Notes under the pieces: model-generated
Seen by the model: the letters and a program-made list of their open reading frames with translations, nothing else
The model's database searches: none
What the model was told of the DNA's origin: nothing
Position numbers and translations under genes: made by a program
Shown: positions 1 through 6,377 of the stretch, one piece after another
Position numbering within the stretch: the first letter of the stretch is position 1
Layout: each line of letters begins with the position of its first letter
Source of the DNA: Polynucleobacter sp.
GTDB lineage: Bacteria; Pseudomonadota; Gammaproteobacteria; Burkholderiales; Burkholderiaceae
Assembly: GCA_023253245.1 (NCBI GenBank)
Contig: JALRHB010000042.1
Location: forward strand, 1-9,983
DNA length: 9,983 bases
Direction: 5' to 3'

Positions 1-340
1 TAATGTGATGAATGACCAATAAATCAGGTGTCAAACCATCTGGTCTTGCATCCTGATTTGGAGAGGCTCGCCAATAAGCAGCGCCGACCCAACCTTTTTG
101 ATCTAGGGCATTAAGGTGCTTATGTGAGCAATAGAAGCGATCTTCTTTTGCAAGGGCATCGGGTTTTGGCAAATGCACAGAGCAATAATGACACCGAACC
201 ATTACTACCGGATCAACAATCTTTGCTTGCTCGGCTTTTACCCTAGAAGCTTGATCGATATTGAGTTTTGCCTGTTTTTTAGCTTTTAGCCAAAGATAAA
301 AACCGGCGAGCCCAAGAAACAACAAAAACCACTTAATCAC
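1..340 (-). CDS. ampD: Fused PP0621-like membrane/Cys-rich segment + AmpD N-acetylmuramoyl-L-alanine amidase (3' end outside window)
   Basis: Visible are 113 codons from a GTG start at 340, open to the left edge. Residues 3-18 form one hydrophobic segment followed by KAKK, so by the positive-inside rule the rest probably lies in the cytoplasm. Residues 50-75 hold CHYC and CSHKH, a zinc-ribbon-like pattern (C50, C53, C71, H75) as I recall from the small PP0621 family. From about residue 83 (GWVGAAYWRASPNQDARPDG, then LLVIHHI) the sequence matches the N-terminus of AmpD, the cytoplasmic zinc amidase that releases peptide from anhydro-muropeptides in wall recycling; H111 corresponds to its first zinc ligand. 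I translated every codon and found no stop between the parts, and no ATG, GTG or TTG between residue 58 and the AmpD homology. The gene starts 4 bases after the ypjD stop, so it is probably cotranscribed. The catalytic remainder is outside the window. The AmpD assignment is fairly sure; the fusion as a real single protein is inferred. Confidence 0.8.
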   Translation of the reverse strand, partial: MIKWFLLFLGLAGFYLWLKAKKQAKLNIDQASRVKAEQAKIVDPVVMVRCHYCSVHLPKPDALAKEDRFYCSHKHLNALDQKGWVGAAYWRASPNQDARPDGLTPDLLVIHHI

Positions 341-344
341 AATG

Positions 345-1193
345 TCACACTCTTTGCAGAATGACTTCTAAGACAAAACGACTGCCGACATATGCCAGCA
401 ACAAGGCTGTGTATGCGCCAAGGACCCAACGAACAGCTGAGCGACCCCGCAGACCCACACGCCAGCGCGCAATTAGCAATCCAGCAAACAGAAACCAAGA
501 AATTAATGCAAAGATGGTCTTATGATCAAAAACTAAGGGCTTCCCAAACAAAGTTTGAGAAAAAAGTAAGCCTGAAAATACTGTCAAACTCAGTAGAGCA
601 AAACCAACATAGAGAAGATTAAAAAGTAGACTCTCCATAGTCATTAGGGGTGGCAAATCTTCTAACCAATTTGCTACATAGCCATCAGGCGCAACGGATA
701 ACTGGCGATGCAAAGCACGGTCCTGAATATTCATGAGTAAAGCATGCATAGCGGCTAAGCTCAGTAGTCCGACTGAAATCGTAGCAACAATAAAATGCCC
801 TTTAAACCAAGGATCAGATACGGCTGTCGGCGAAATGAGGGTACCCGAAAATAAAAGGGGTAGCACAGAACATACGAGAGCGAAACACAAGACTAGCCAA
901 CGCAAGCTAGCAATTGGCAGAAACCAAGATTGGAACCAATAAAAGGCTAAACCGACCCAAGCAATTAGAGAAAGGTCTTGAGCAAAGCCAAAAACAAAAC
1001 CTTGTGGCGTAAATACAGAGTCATGAAGCGCAATTCCATGAATCACTAGGATTACAAAAATTGCCCCCTGAATCAAAGCGGTGAAGGTAGCAGACTCTGC
1101 TTTTTGCCTTGATCTAAGCGCCAAAAAGACCAGAAGAAGTAAATAAAGGACCGACGGAAGCCATCCAGAAGCAGAGTAACCTAAAATATCCAT
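345..1193 (-). CDS. ypjD: CcsA/YpjD-family inner-membrane protein (cytochrome c assembly-like)
   Basis: This 282-residue protein is almost entirely hydrophobic, with about eight membrane segments (roughly residues 12-26, 39-57, 66-84, 96-118, 132-154, 188-210, 224-242 and 253-275). It resembles the CcsA/CcmF/YpjD superfamily, whose members handle haem for cytochrome c maturation. Conserved-looking features are H133 (FKGHF), the MHALLMNIQDRALH loop near 149-162, H224 (FDHKT), and the C-terminal RWRVGLRGRSAVRW and AYVGSRFVLE segments. In E. coli ypjD (corE) also lies next to ffh, which supports the YpjD subgroup rather than a dedicated CcsA. Its true role is not settled; the E. coli homologue has been linked to metal-ion tolerance rather than shown to be a cytochrome c synthase. 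The ATG at 1193 has no clear Shine-Dalgarno sequence. The gene is divergent from ffh and followed after 4 bases by the AmpD-fusion gene. Confidence 0.85.
   Translation of the reverse strand: MDILGYSASGWLPSVLYLLLLVFLALRSRQKAESATFTALIQGAIFVILVIHGIALHDSVFTPQGFVFGFAQDLSLIAWVGLAFYWFQSWFLPIASLRWLVLCFALVCSVLPLLFSGTLISPTAVSDPWFKGHFIVATISVGLLSLAAMHALLMNIQDRALHRQLSVAPDGYVANWLEDLPPLMTMESLLFNLLYVGFALLSLTVFSGLLFSQTLFGKPLVFDHKTIFALISWFLFAGLLIARWRVGLRGRSAVRWVLGAYTALLLAYVGSRFVLEVILQRV
1182..1187 (+). promoter_or_regulatory. Possible ffh -10 element (TAAAAT) inside ypjD codons 3-4
   Basis: TAAAAT matches the sigma70 -10 consensus at five of six bases. It would start transcription near 1194, about 20 bases before the ffh ATG. 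No acceptable -35 is visible at 15-18 bases upstream, so this is only a candidate. The 20-base gap between the two start codons leaves no room for a complete promoter outside the coding regions, so an element inside ypjD is expected. Confidence 0.25.
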
Positions 1194-1213
1194 CTAGAAA
1201 GTCTAATCGATAA

Positions 1214-2596
1214 ATGCTAGAGAATCTCACCGACCGTCTATCACGTGTTGTCAAAACAATGCGGGGGCAGGCTCGCCTGACTGAGAGTAATACCGCAGAA
1301 ATGCTGCGAGAGATCCGTTTGGCCTTGCTCGAGGCCGACGTTGCGCTTCCTGTGGTGAAGTCACTGCTTGAGCAAATTAAATTTAAAGCCCTTGGCGAAG
1401 AAGTGGTTGGTAGCTTAAGTCCTGGTCAAGCCCTAGTAGGCGTTGTCCAACGCGAACTGGTAAATGTGATGCGCGGCGACAGCATCCAAAGCGGAGAACT
1501 GAACTTAGCGACACAGCCTCCAGCAGTGATTTTGATGGCCGGCTTACAAGGCGCCGGTAAAACTACTTCGGTTGGCAAGCTAGCAAAGTTTTTGCAGGAA
1601 AAAAAGAAAAAGAAGGTTCTTACAGTTTCTTGTGACGTCTATCGCCCAGCAGCAATTGAGCAGTTAGAAACCGTTAGCAAACAAGTTGGTGCTGAATTTT
1701 TCCCTAGCGATGTCAATCAAAATCCCAGCGATATTGCCTCGGCAGCTTTAGATTGGGCTCGTCGCCACTATTTTGATGTGCTTTTGGTCGATACCGCTGG
1801 ACGCCTTGGCATCGACGAAGCATTGATGCAAGAAATTAAAACTCTGCACACCAAACTAAATCCGATTGAGACTTTATTTGTAGTTGATGCCATGCTGGGT
1901 CAAGATGCCATCAATACCGCCAAGGCTTTCCATGAAGCGCTCCCACTAACAGGTGTCATTCTGACCAAATTAGATGGTGATTCTCGCGGGGGTGCTGCAC
2001 TCTCTGTTCGTCAAATCACTGGTGTGCCGCTCAAATTCGTTGGTGTTGCCGAAAAAATGGATGGCCTCGAAGCATTTGATGCAGAGCGCATGGCCAGTCG
2101 CATTTTGGGAATGGGTGACATTCTTGCACTTGTTGAGCAAGCCCAACAAAACGTTGATGTAGCTAAAGCAGAAAAATTAGCCAGCAAGATTTCCAAAGGT
2201 GGCTTTGATCTCAGCGACTTCAGAGATCAATTGGCGCAGATGCAACAAATGGGTGGGATGGCTAGCCTGATGGATAAACTCCCGAGTCATATGGCACAAG
2301 CAGCCTCTAAAACCAATTTAAGCGCTGCAGATAAACAAACAAAACGCATGCGCGGCATTATTGATAGCATGACCCCACAAGAACGCGCTAAACCCGAACT
2401 ACTCAAGGCGACCCGCAAACGTCGTATTGCAGCTGGTGCAGGCGTCGAAGTTCAAGAAGTAAATCGCTTGCTGGCTCAGTTTGAACAAATGCAAACCATG
2501 ATGAAACAGTTCAAGGGTGGAAAAATGGCACGCGCCATGGCATCCTTGGCTGCCAAAGGAGCCGCCAAAGGTTTTGGCGGACTCTTTAAAAAATAA
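1214..2596 (+). CDS. ffh: Signal recognition particle GTPase Ffh (SRP54)
   Basis: At 460 residues this is the usual length for Ffh, the protein of the bacterial signal recognition particle. It binds 4.5S RNA and signal sequences of nascent membrane proteins and docks with the receptor FtsY. The N domain covers about residues 1-95. The G domain shows GLQGAGKTT (110-118), DVYRPAA (141-147), DTAGR (193-197) and TKLDGD (251-256). The methionine-rich M domain, about 300-440, includes QMQQMGGMASLM (342-353) for signal binding and RKRRIAAGAG (401-410) in the RNA-binding part, then a Gly/Ala/Lys tail ending FGGLFKK. All GTPase motifs look intact. The start MLENLTDRLS is the family's standard N-terminus although the Shine-Dalgarno sequence is weak. 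It is divergent from ypjD and ends 12 bases before the stop of the convergent proS, with no terminator between them. Confidence 0.98.
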   Translation: MLENLTDRLSRVVKTMRGQARLTESNTAEMLREIRLALLEADVALPVVKSLLEQIKFKALGEEVVGSLSPGQALVGVVQRELVNVMRGDSIQSGELNLATQPPAVILMAGLQGAGKTTSVGKLAKFLQEKKKKKVLTVSCDVYRPAAIEQLETVSKQVGAEFFPSDVNQNPSDIASAALDWARRHYFDVLLVDTAGRLGIDEALMQEIKTLHTKLNPIETLFVVDAMLGQDAINTAKAFHEALPLTGVILTKLDGDSRGGAALSVRQITGVPLKFVGVAEKMDGLEAFDAERMASRILGMGDILALVEQAQQNVDVAKAEKLASKISKGGFDLSDFRDQLAQMQQMGGMASLMDKLPSHMAQAASKTNLSAADKQTKRMRGIIDSMTPQERAKPELLKATRKRRIAAGAGVEVQEVNRLLAQFEQMQTMMKQFKGGKMARAMASLAAKGAAKGFGGLFKK

Positions 2597-2608
2597 CAAA
2601 CGTTCTGC

Positions 2609-4351
2609 TTAAGAAACTAATTTCTTTGCTGCATCTATCGCAGAAATTACTTTTTCTTTGATCTGAGCAAGAGGGATATTTTCAGATTCGAGATCTAAGC
2701 GACCCTTAAATTCCACCTGTCCATCTGCCAAACCTCGATCACCAACAACGATACGGTAGGGAATACCAATGAGCTCCCAATCTGCAAACATGGCACCCGG
2801 TCTTTCACCGCGATCATCAAGCACTACATCAACGCCTGCGGCGATGAGCTCATCGTGCAATTGATTGGCGGCAACTTTAACGGCGTCTGATTTGTCGTAA
2901 CCCATTGGACAAATCACCACTTCAAATGGCGCCATAGAGACAGGCCAAATAATGCCACGCTCATCATTTCCTTGCTCAATAGCAGCACCAAGCAATCGTG
3001 TCACGCCAATGCCGTAACAACCCATCACCATTGGCTGCGCTTTACCCTGCTGATCAAGAAAAGTACAGCCCATCGCTTCTGAGTAACGCGTACCCAATTG
3101 GAAAACGTGCCCGACTTCAATACCACGGCAAATATCTACCACTCCTTTGCCATCCGGAGAAGCATCACCAACTACCGCATTGCGTAGATCCATTACCAAA
3201 GGTTCAGGTAAATCACGCTCCCAGTTCACTCCGGTCAAATGATGGTCGACAACATTAGCACCACACACAAAGTTAGCCATATTAGCAACCGTACGATCAG
3301 CAACGACCGTCACATCAGCACTAAGGCCAACTGGTCCTAAATAGCCCGCTGGAGCATTACAAGCGCGCTTGATTTCTGCTTCTGTGGCAAAGCGAGATTC
3401 GGCCATACCAGGAACCTTGCTTGCCTTCACTTCATTTAGTTCATGATCACCGCGCACCAGCAACATGAATAATTTAGCAGGGCCATCATCTTGATCTACA
3501 GCAAATAGAAGTGACTTGACAGTGCGCTCAATAGGTAACTTTAAGAAAGCTGCCACATCAGCACAATTGGTTTGATTAGGCGTAGCTACTTGCGTCATCA
3601 CCTCACTTGGAGCTACGCGAGTTGGAATGACTGCCAATGATTCAGCAGCCTCCAAGTTAGCTGCGTAATCTGAGTTGGGACAATACACAATGGCATCCTC
3701 ACCAGTATCTGCAATCACATGAAACTCTTGGCTGCCAGATCCACCAATCGCACCGTTATCAGCCGTTACTGCACGGAACTTCAACCCCATACGCTTAAAG
3801 ATACGGGTATAGGCATCAAACATCTTTTGATAGGATTTTTTCAAACCCTCGGCATCACGATCAAATGAGTAAGCATCTTTCATAGAAAATTCACGACCTC
3901 GCATGATGCCAAACCGCGGGCGACGCTCATCACGAAATTTCGTCTGAATTTGATAAAAATTGACCGGTAGTTGCTTATAACTACGAATCTCGTTACGCGC
4001 TAGATCAGTAATTACCTCTTCCGAGGTGGGCTGAATTAAAAAGTCCCGATCGTGTCGATCTTTGATCCGCAATAACTCAGGCCCCATCTTTTCCCAACGC
4101 CCAGTCTCTTGCCATAACTCCGCTGGTTGAATTATTGGCATGAGTAATTCAATTGCTCCTGCGCGATTCATTTCCTCTCGAATGATGTTTTCAACCTTTC
4201 GAATAACCTTCAAACCCAAAGGCAGATAGTTATAAATACCTGCGCTTAGCTTGCGAATTAATCCTGCACGCACCATGAGTTTGTGCGAAACCACCTCAGC
4301 ATCAGAGGGGGCTTCCTTGAGCGTGGCGAGAAATGATTGAGAGGCTTTCAT
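2609..4351 (-). CDS. proS: Prolyl-tRNA synthetase, bacterial type with editing domain
   Basis: This cytoplasmic class II synthetase of 580 residues charges tRNA-Pro with proline. Class II motifs are seen as motif 2 (FRDERRPRFGIMRGREFSMK, 139-158) and motif 3 (GCYGIGVTRLLGA, 444-456). The insertion between them, about 225-400, is the cis-editing domain that clears mischarged Ala-tRNA-Pro. It retains TVKSLLF with K279, GDHELNEVK (301-309) and the GANVVDHHLTGVN region (364-376). The anticodon-binding domain follows from about 475, with DDRGERPGAMFADWELIGIP (512-531). Length and domain order are those of the long bacterial ProS. The ATG at 4351 gives the standard start MKASQSFLAT. It is divergent from rppH across 48 bases; I see no convincing Shine-Dalgarno sequence or promoter for it. 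Confidence 0.98.
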   Translation of the reverse strand: MKASQSFLATLKEAPSDAEVVSHKLMVRAGLIRKLSAGIYNYLPLGLKVIRKVENIIREEMNRAGAIELLMPIIQPAELWQETGRWEKMGPELLRIKDRHDRDFLIQPTSEEVITDLARNEIRSYKQLPVNFYQIQTKFRDERRPRFGIMRGREFSMKDAYSFDRDAEGLKKSYQKMFDAYTRIFKRMGLKFRAVTADNGAIGGSGSQEFHVIADTGEDAIVYCPNSDYAANLEAAESLAVIPTRVAPSEVMTQVATPNQTNCADVAAFLKLPIERTVKSLLFAVDQDDGPAKLFMLLVRGDHELNEVKASKVPGMAESRFATEAEIKRACNAPAGYLGPVGLSADVTVVADRTVANMANFVCGANVVDHHLTGVNWERDLPEPLVMDLRNAVVGDASPDGKGVVDICRGIEVGHVFQLGTRYSEAMGCTFLDQQGKAQPMVMGCYGIGVTRLLGAAIEQGNDERGIIWPVSMAPFEVVICPMGYDKSDAVKVAANQLHDELIAAGVDVVLDDRGERPGAMFADWELIGIPYRIVVGDRGLADGQVEFKGRLDLESENIPLAQIKEKVISAIDAAKKLVS

Positions 4352-4364
4352 GTATGGATATAAT
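4337..4364 (+). promoter_or_regulatory. sigma70-type promoter for rppH
   Basis: TTGAGA at 4337-4342 (five of six bases of the -35 consensus) is followed after 16 bases by a perfect TATAAT at 4359-4364. Transcription would begin near 4371, leaving a leader of about 29 bases. The -35 lies inside proS codons 4-5 of the opposite strand. Just downstream, AAATCA-T-TGATTT (4366-4378) is a perfect inverted repeat around the predicted start site; it may be an operator or chance in an AT-rich stretch. Confidence 0.7.
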
Positions 4365-4388
4365 CAAATCATTGATTTTAAAGGATTT

Positions 4389-4392
4389 GAGG
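4389..4392 (+). promoter_or_regulatory. Shine-Dalgarno sequence of rppH (GAGG)
   Basis: GAGG lies 7 bases before the ATG at 4400, a good position. An additional AAAGGA sits about ten bases further upstream. This fixes the rppH start and contrasts with several neighbours that lack a recognisable site. Confidence 0.7.
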
Positions 4393-4399
4393 CACGATC

Positions 4400-5002
4400 A
4401 TGCTTGACCGTGAAGGGTATCGCCCCAATGTCGGCATAGTCCTCCTCAACAGCCGTAACGAGGTTTTCTGGGGAAAACGCGTTGGGCAGCATTCGTGGCA
4501 GTTCCCACAGGGTGGAATTCAGCATGGTGAAAGCCCTGAAGAGGCGATGTACCGCGAATTGCATGAGGAAGTTGGCTTGCTGCCAGAACATGTCCAAATT
4601 ATTGGGCGCACCAGGGACTGGCTTCGTTATGACGTCCCTGAGGAATTCTTGCGCCGTCAACATGCCACCAAAGGCCATAGAGCGAGCTATCGCGGCCAAA
4701 AACAAATCTGGTTTTTATTGCGCCTAGTAGGTTTAGATAGCGATATTCATTTGCGTGCTTCAGAACATCCTGAGTTTGACGCTTGGCGTTGGATTCCGTT
4801 TTGGATTCAACTTGATGCTGTCATTGATTTCAAGCGAGAGGTCTACCAATCAGCCCTCTCTGAACTTGCCCGCTACCTTTCTCGGGGTATGCGTATGCAG
4901 CAGCTTGCCTGGGGATCCCCTTTAGACCTCTTTCAATCCATTTATTCCGGCGAAGAGGATCAACAAAAAACAGCAAAACCCTCTACCTCTGATAAGTCAT
5001 GA
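4400..5002 (+). CDS. rppH: RNA pyrophosphohydrolase RppH (NudH), Nudix family
   Basis: RppH removes pyrophosphate from the 5' triphosphate end of mRNA and thereby opens it to RNase E decay. The 200-residue protein starts with the family hallmark MLDREGYRPNVGIVLLN and carries WGKRVGQHSWQFPQGGI (24-40). Its complete Nudix box is G38-x5-E44-x7-RE(52-53)-L54-x-EE(56-57)-x-G59-L60, whose glutamates bind the catalytic metal. FDAWRW lies in the C-terminal part. It is somewhat longer than the E. coli protein because of a hydrophilic tail after about residue 160. It overlaps the CNP1-like gene by four bases (ATGA), so the two are probably translationally coupled. Placement next to proS agrees with the gene order I know from other Burkholderiaceae. 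Confidence 0.96.
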   Translation: MLDREGYRPNVGIVLLNSRNEVFWGKRVGQHSWQFPQGGIQHGESPEEAMYRELHEEVGLLPEHVQIIGRTRDWLRYDVPEEFLRRQHATKGHRASYRGQKQIWFLLRLVGLDSDIHLRASEHPEFDAWRWIPFWIQLDAVIDFKREVYQSALSELARYLSRGMRMQQLAWGSPLDLFQSIYSGEEDQQKTAKPSTSDKS

Positions 5003-5568
5003 TGAAACTACCTAATCCTCGTATGCAAAAGTACTTCATTGGCTTAACAGCTAGCCTAACATTGCTAGCTTGCGCAGGCGATCCACTAGAGAGTGGCCTA
5101 GATCCATTTGCCCCGATGGTATTTAAGGAAGGCGTAACAAAAATGCCCTTAAATCCACCAAATAAAAATAGTCTGCAACCTTTTTATGTTTCTCAGGCAA
5201 CCATTTTTAAATTTGCCATAGACACTGACTCCATTTTGATTGGCAATGACGGTATTACGAGGTATACCGTCATTCTGACGAGCCCCAATGGCAGCACTCA
5301 AGTTCAGTATGAAGGTATTCGTTGTGACTCGTTTCAGTGGCGCCTTTATGGCACATTCGAAAATGGCTCTTGGAGAGAAAATCCACTATCTAGCTGGAAA
5401 AATATTCAAGACAATGTGCCCAATCGTTATCAAGCCGCATTGGCCCAGGGGGCTTTGTGTAATTTCACTTCTCAAGAAAAAGACATTAAAAACATTTTGC
5501 AGTCTCTCAACCCTAATGGCTTTACTGGACAAACTAAGCCCACCAACTCATTTGGCGTAATTAATTAG
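4999..5568 (+). CDS. CNP1-like family lipoprotein of unknown function
   Basis: This 189-residue protein begins with a basic start and a hydrophobic stretch (13-24) ending in the lipobox LLAC, with C25 as the lipidated residue. The next residue is Ala rather than Asp, so outer-membrane sorting is likely. The body matches the CNP1-like family as I know it: NSLQPFYVSQATIFKFAID (57-75), LIGNDGITRYTVIL (80-93), YEGIRCD (104-110), WRLYG (114-118), and a late Cys at 154 that could pair with C109 in the periplasm. Function is unknown for the family. The ATG at 4999 overlaps the rppH stop; a second ATG at 5002 would work as well and changes only one residue. Its stop overlaps the convergent proB stop by four bases. 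Confidence 0.85.
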   Translation: MMKLPNPRMQKYFIGLTASLTLLACAGDPLESGLDPFAPMVFKEGVTKMPLNPPNKNSLQPFYVSQATIFKFAIDTDSILIGNDGITRYTVILTSPNGSTQVQYEGIRCDSFQWRLYGTFENGSWRENPLSSWKNIQDNVPNRYQAALAQGALCNFTSQEKDIKNILQSLNPNGFTGQTKPTNSFGVIN

Positions 5569-6353
5569 TTCACCTTAGGAATTAGGCAGGTTCCAATCTT
5601 TTCTCCTGCCATTATGCGGGTAAGAACTTTTACTTCGCGTCCAGAGGCAATAATTGTCGAGGCCCCTGTTTGCGCAGCAATCTTGGCCGCCAAAACTTTA
5701 GTAAGCATACCGCCCTTGCTGAGTTCACTCGCAGCACCACCAGCCATCTTTTCTAGAGCAGGGTCACCAGCAGTAGCATCGCTCAATAAAACAGCAGAAG
5801 CATCTTGACGAGGATCGGCCGTAAATAATCCACCTTGATCAGTCAAAATCACCAACAGGTCTGCATGAATTAAATTACTCACCAATGCAGCCAAGCTATC
5901 GTTATCACCAAATTTGATTTCATCAGTAACAACAGTATCGTTTTCATTAATGATAGGCACTACACCTAACTTGAGTAAGGTGTCTAACGTAGCCTTTGCA
6001 TTAGCATTACGCTCTGCATGCGCCAAGTCAGCATTCGTCAATAAAACTTGGGCGCTACGCAGATTAAAACGAGCAAAGCAACTTTCATAGACTTGCACAA
6101 GACCCATCTGGCCTACAGCCGCAGCAGCTTGTAGCTCATGAATTTCATGGGGGCGCTTTTTCCAACCTAAACGCTGCATGCCTTCGGCAATAGCACCTGA
6201 GCTAACCATTAATACTTCATGGCCTGCGCTCAATAAGGCCGCCATTTGCTCAGCCCACATAGCAATTGCCGCATGATCTAAGCCTTCACCATTGTTAGTA
6301 ACTAAGCTAGATCCTACTTTTACAACAATTCGTTTGGCTTTTTGTGCAGTCAT
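5565..6353 (-). CDS. proB: Glutamate 5-kinase, short form without PUA domain
   Basis: ProB phosphorylates glutamate to gamma-glutamyl phosphate, the first step of proline synthesis in the cytoplasm. The amino-acid kinase domain is complete in 262 residues: VVKVGSSLVT (10-19), SSGAIAEG (51-58), LLTNAD (104-109), INENDTV (135-141), FGDND (148-152), LTDQGGLFTADPR (170-182), and SKGGMLTK (212-219) where many homologues have GTGGM. The chain ends shortly after IASGREVKVLTRI, where E. coli ProB (367 residues) and many relatives continue into a C-terminal PUA domain. There is no room for a remnant, because the CNP1-like gene meets it with a 4-base overlap of stop codons. The kinase should be active, since PUA-less glutamate kinases are known. 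It follows obgE by 24 bases, probably in one transcript; no clear Shine-Dalgarno sequence precedes the ATG. Confidence 0.95.
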   Translation of the reverse strand: MTAQKAKRIVVKVGSSLVTNNGEGLDHAAIAMWAEQMAALLSAGHEVLMVSSGAIAEGMQRLGWKKRPHEIHELQAAAAVGQMGLVQVYESCFARFNLRSAQVLLTNADLAHAERNANAKATLDTLLKLGVVPIINENDTVVTDEIKFGDNDSLAALVSNLIHADLLVILTDQGGLFTADPRQDASAVLLSDATAGDPALEKMAGGAASELSKGGMLTKVLAAKIAAQTGASTIIASGREVKVLTRIMAGEKIGTCLIPKVN

Positions 6354-6377
6354 ATTAGTTACGCGTATCTAAGCAAA

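Noticed and set aside
392..942. Plus-strand open frames at 392-622 and 733-942
   Set aside because: They lie antisense to the convincing membrane protein gene ypjD, show no recognisable family features and have no Shine-Dalgarno sequence that I can see.
1598..1617. A-rich run in ffh (Lys-rich segment near residues 130-134) as a possible frameshift or slippage site
   Set aside because: A run of lysines here is common in betaproteobacterial Ffh, the frame continues correctly through all later motifs, and no alternative product is suggested.
2998..3258. Plus-strand open frame of 86 codons
   Set aside because: It is antisense to well-conserved proS sequence; composition is that of a shadow frame.
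4364..4705. Minus-strand open frame of 113 codons
   Set aside because: It is antisense to the N-terminal half of rppH, including the Nudix box region, and its translation has no family character.
5565..6353. proB as a broken pseudogene
   Set aside because: All kinase motifs are intact and the frame is clean to its stop. Lack of PUA occurs in active glutamate kinases, so a short form is more likely than decay.
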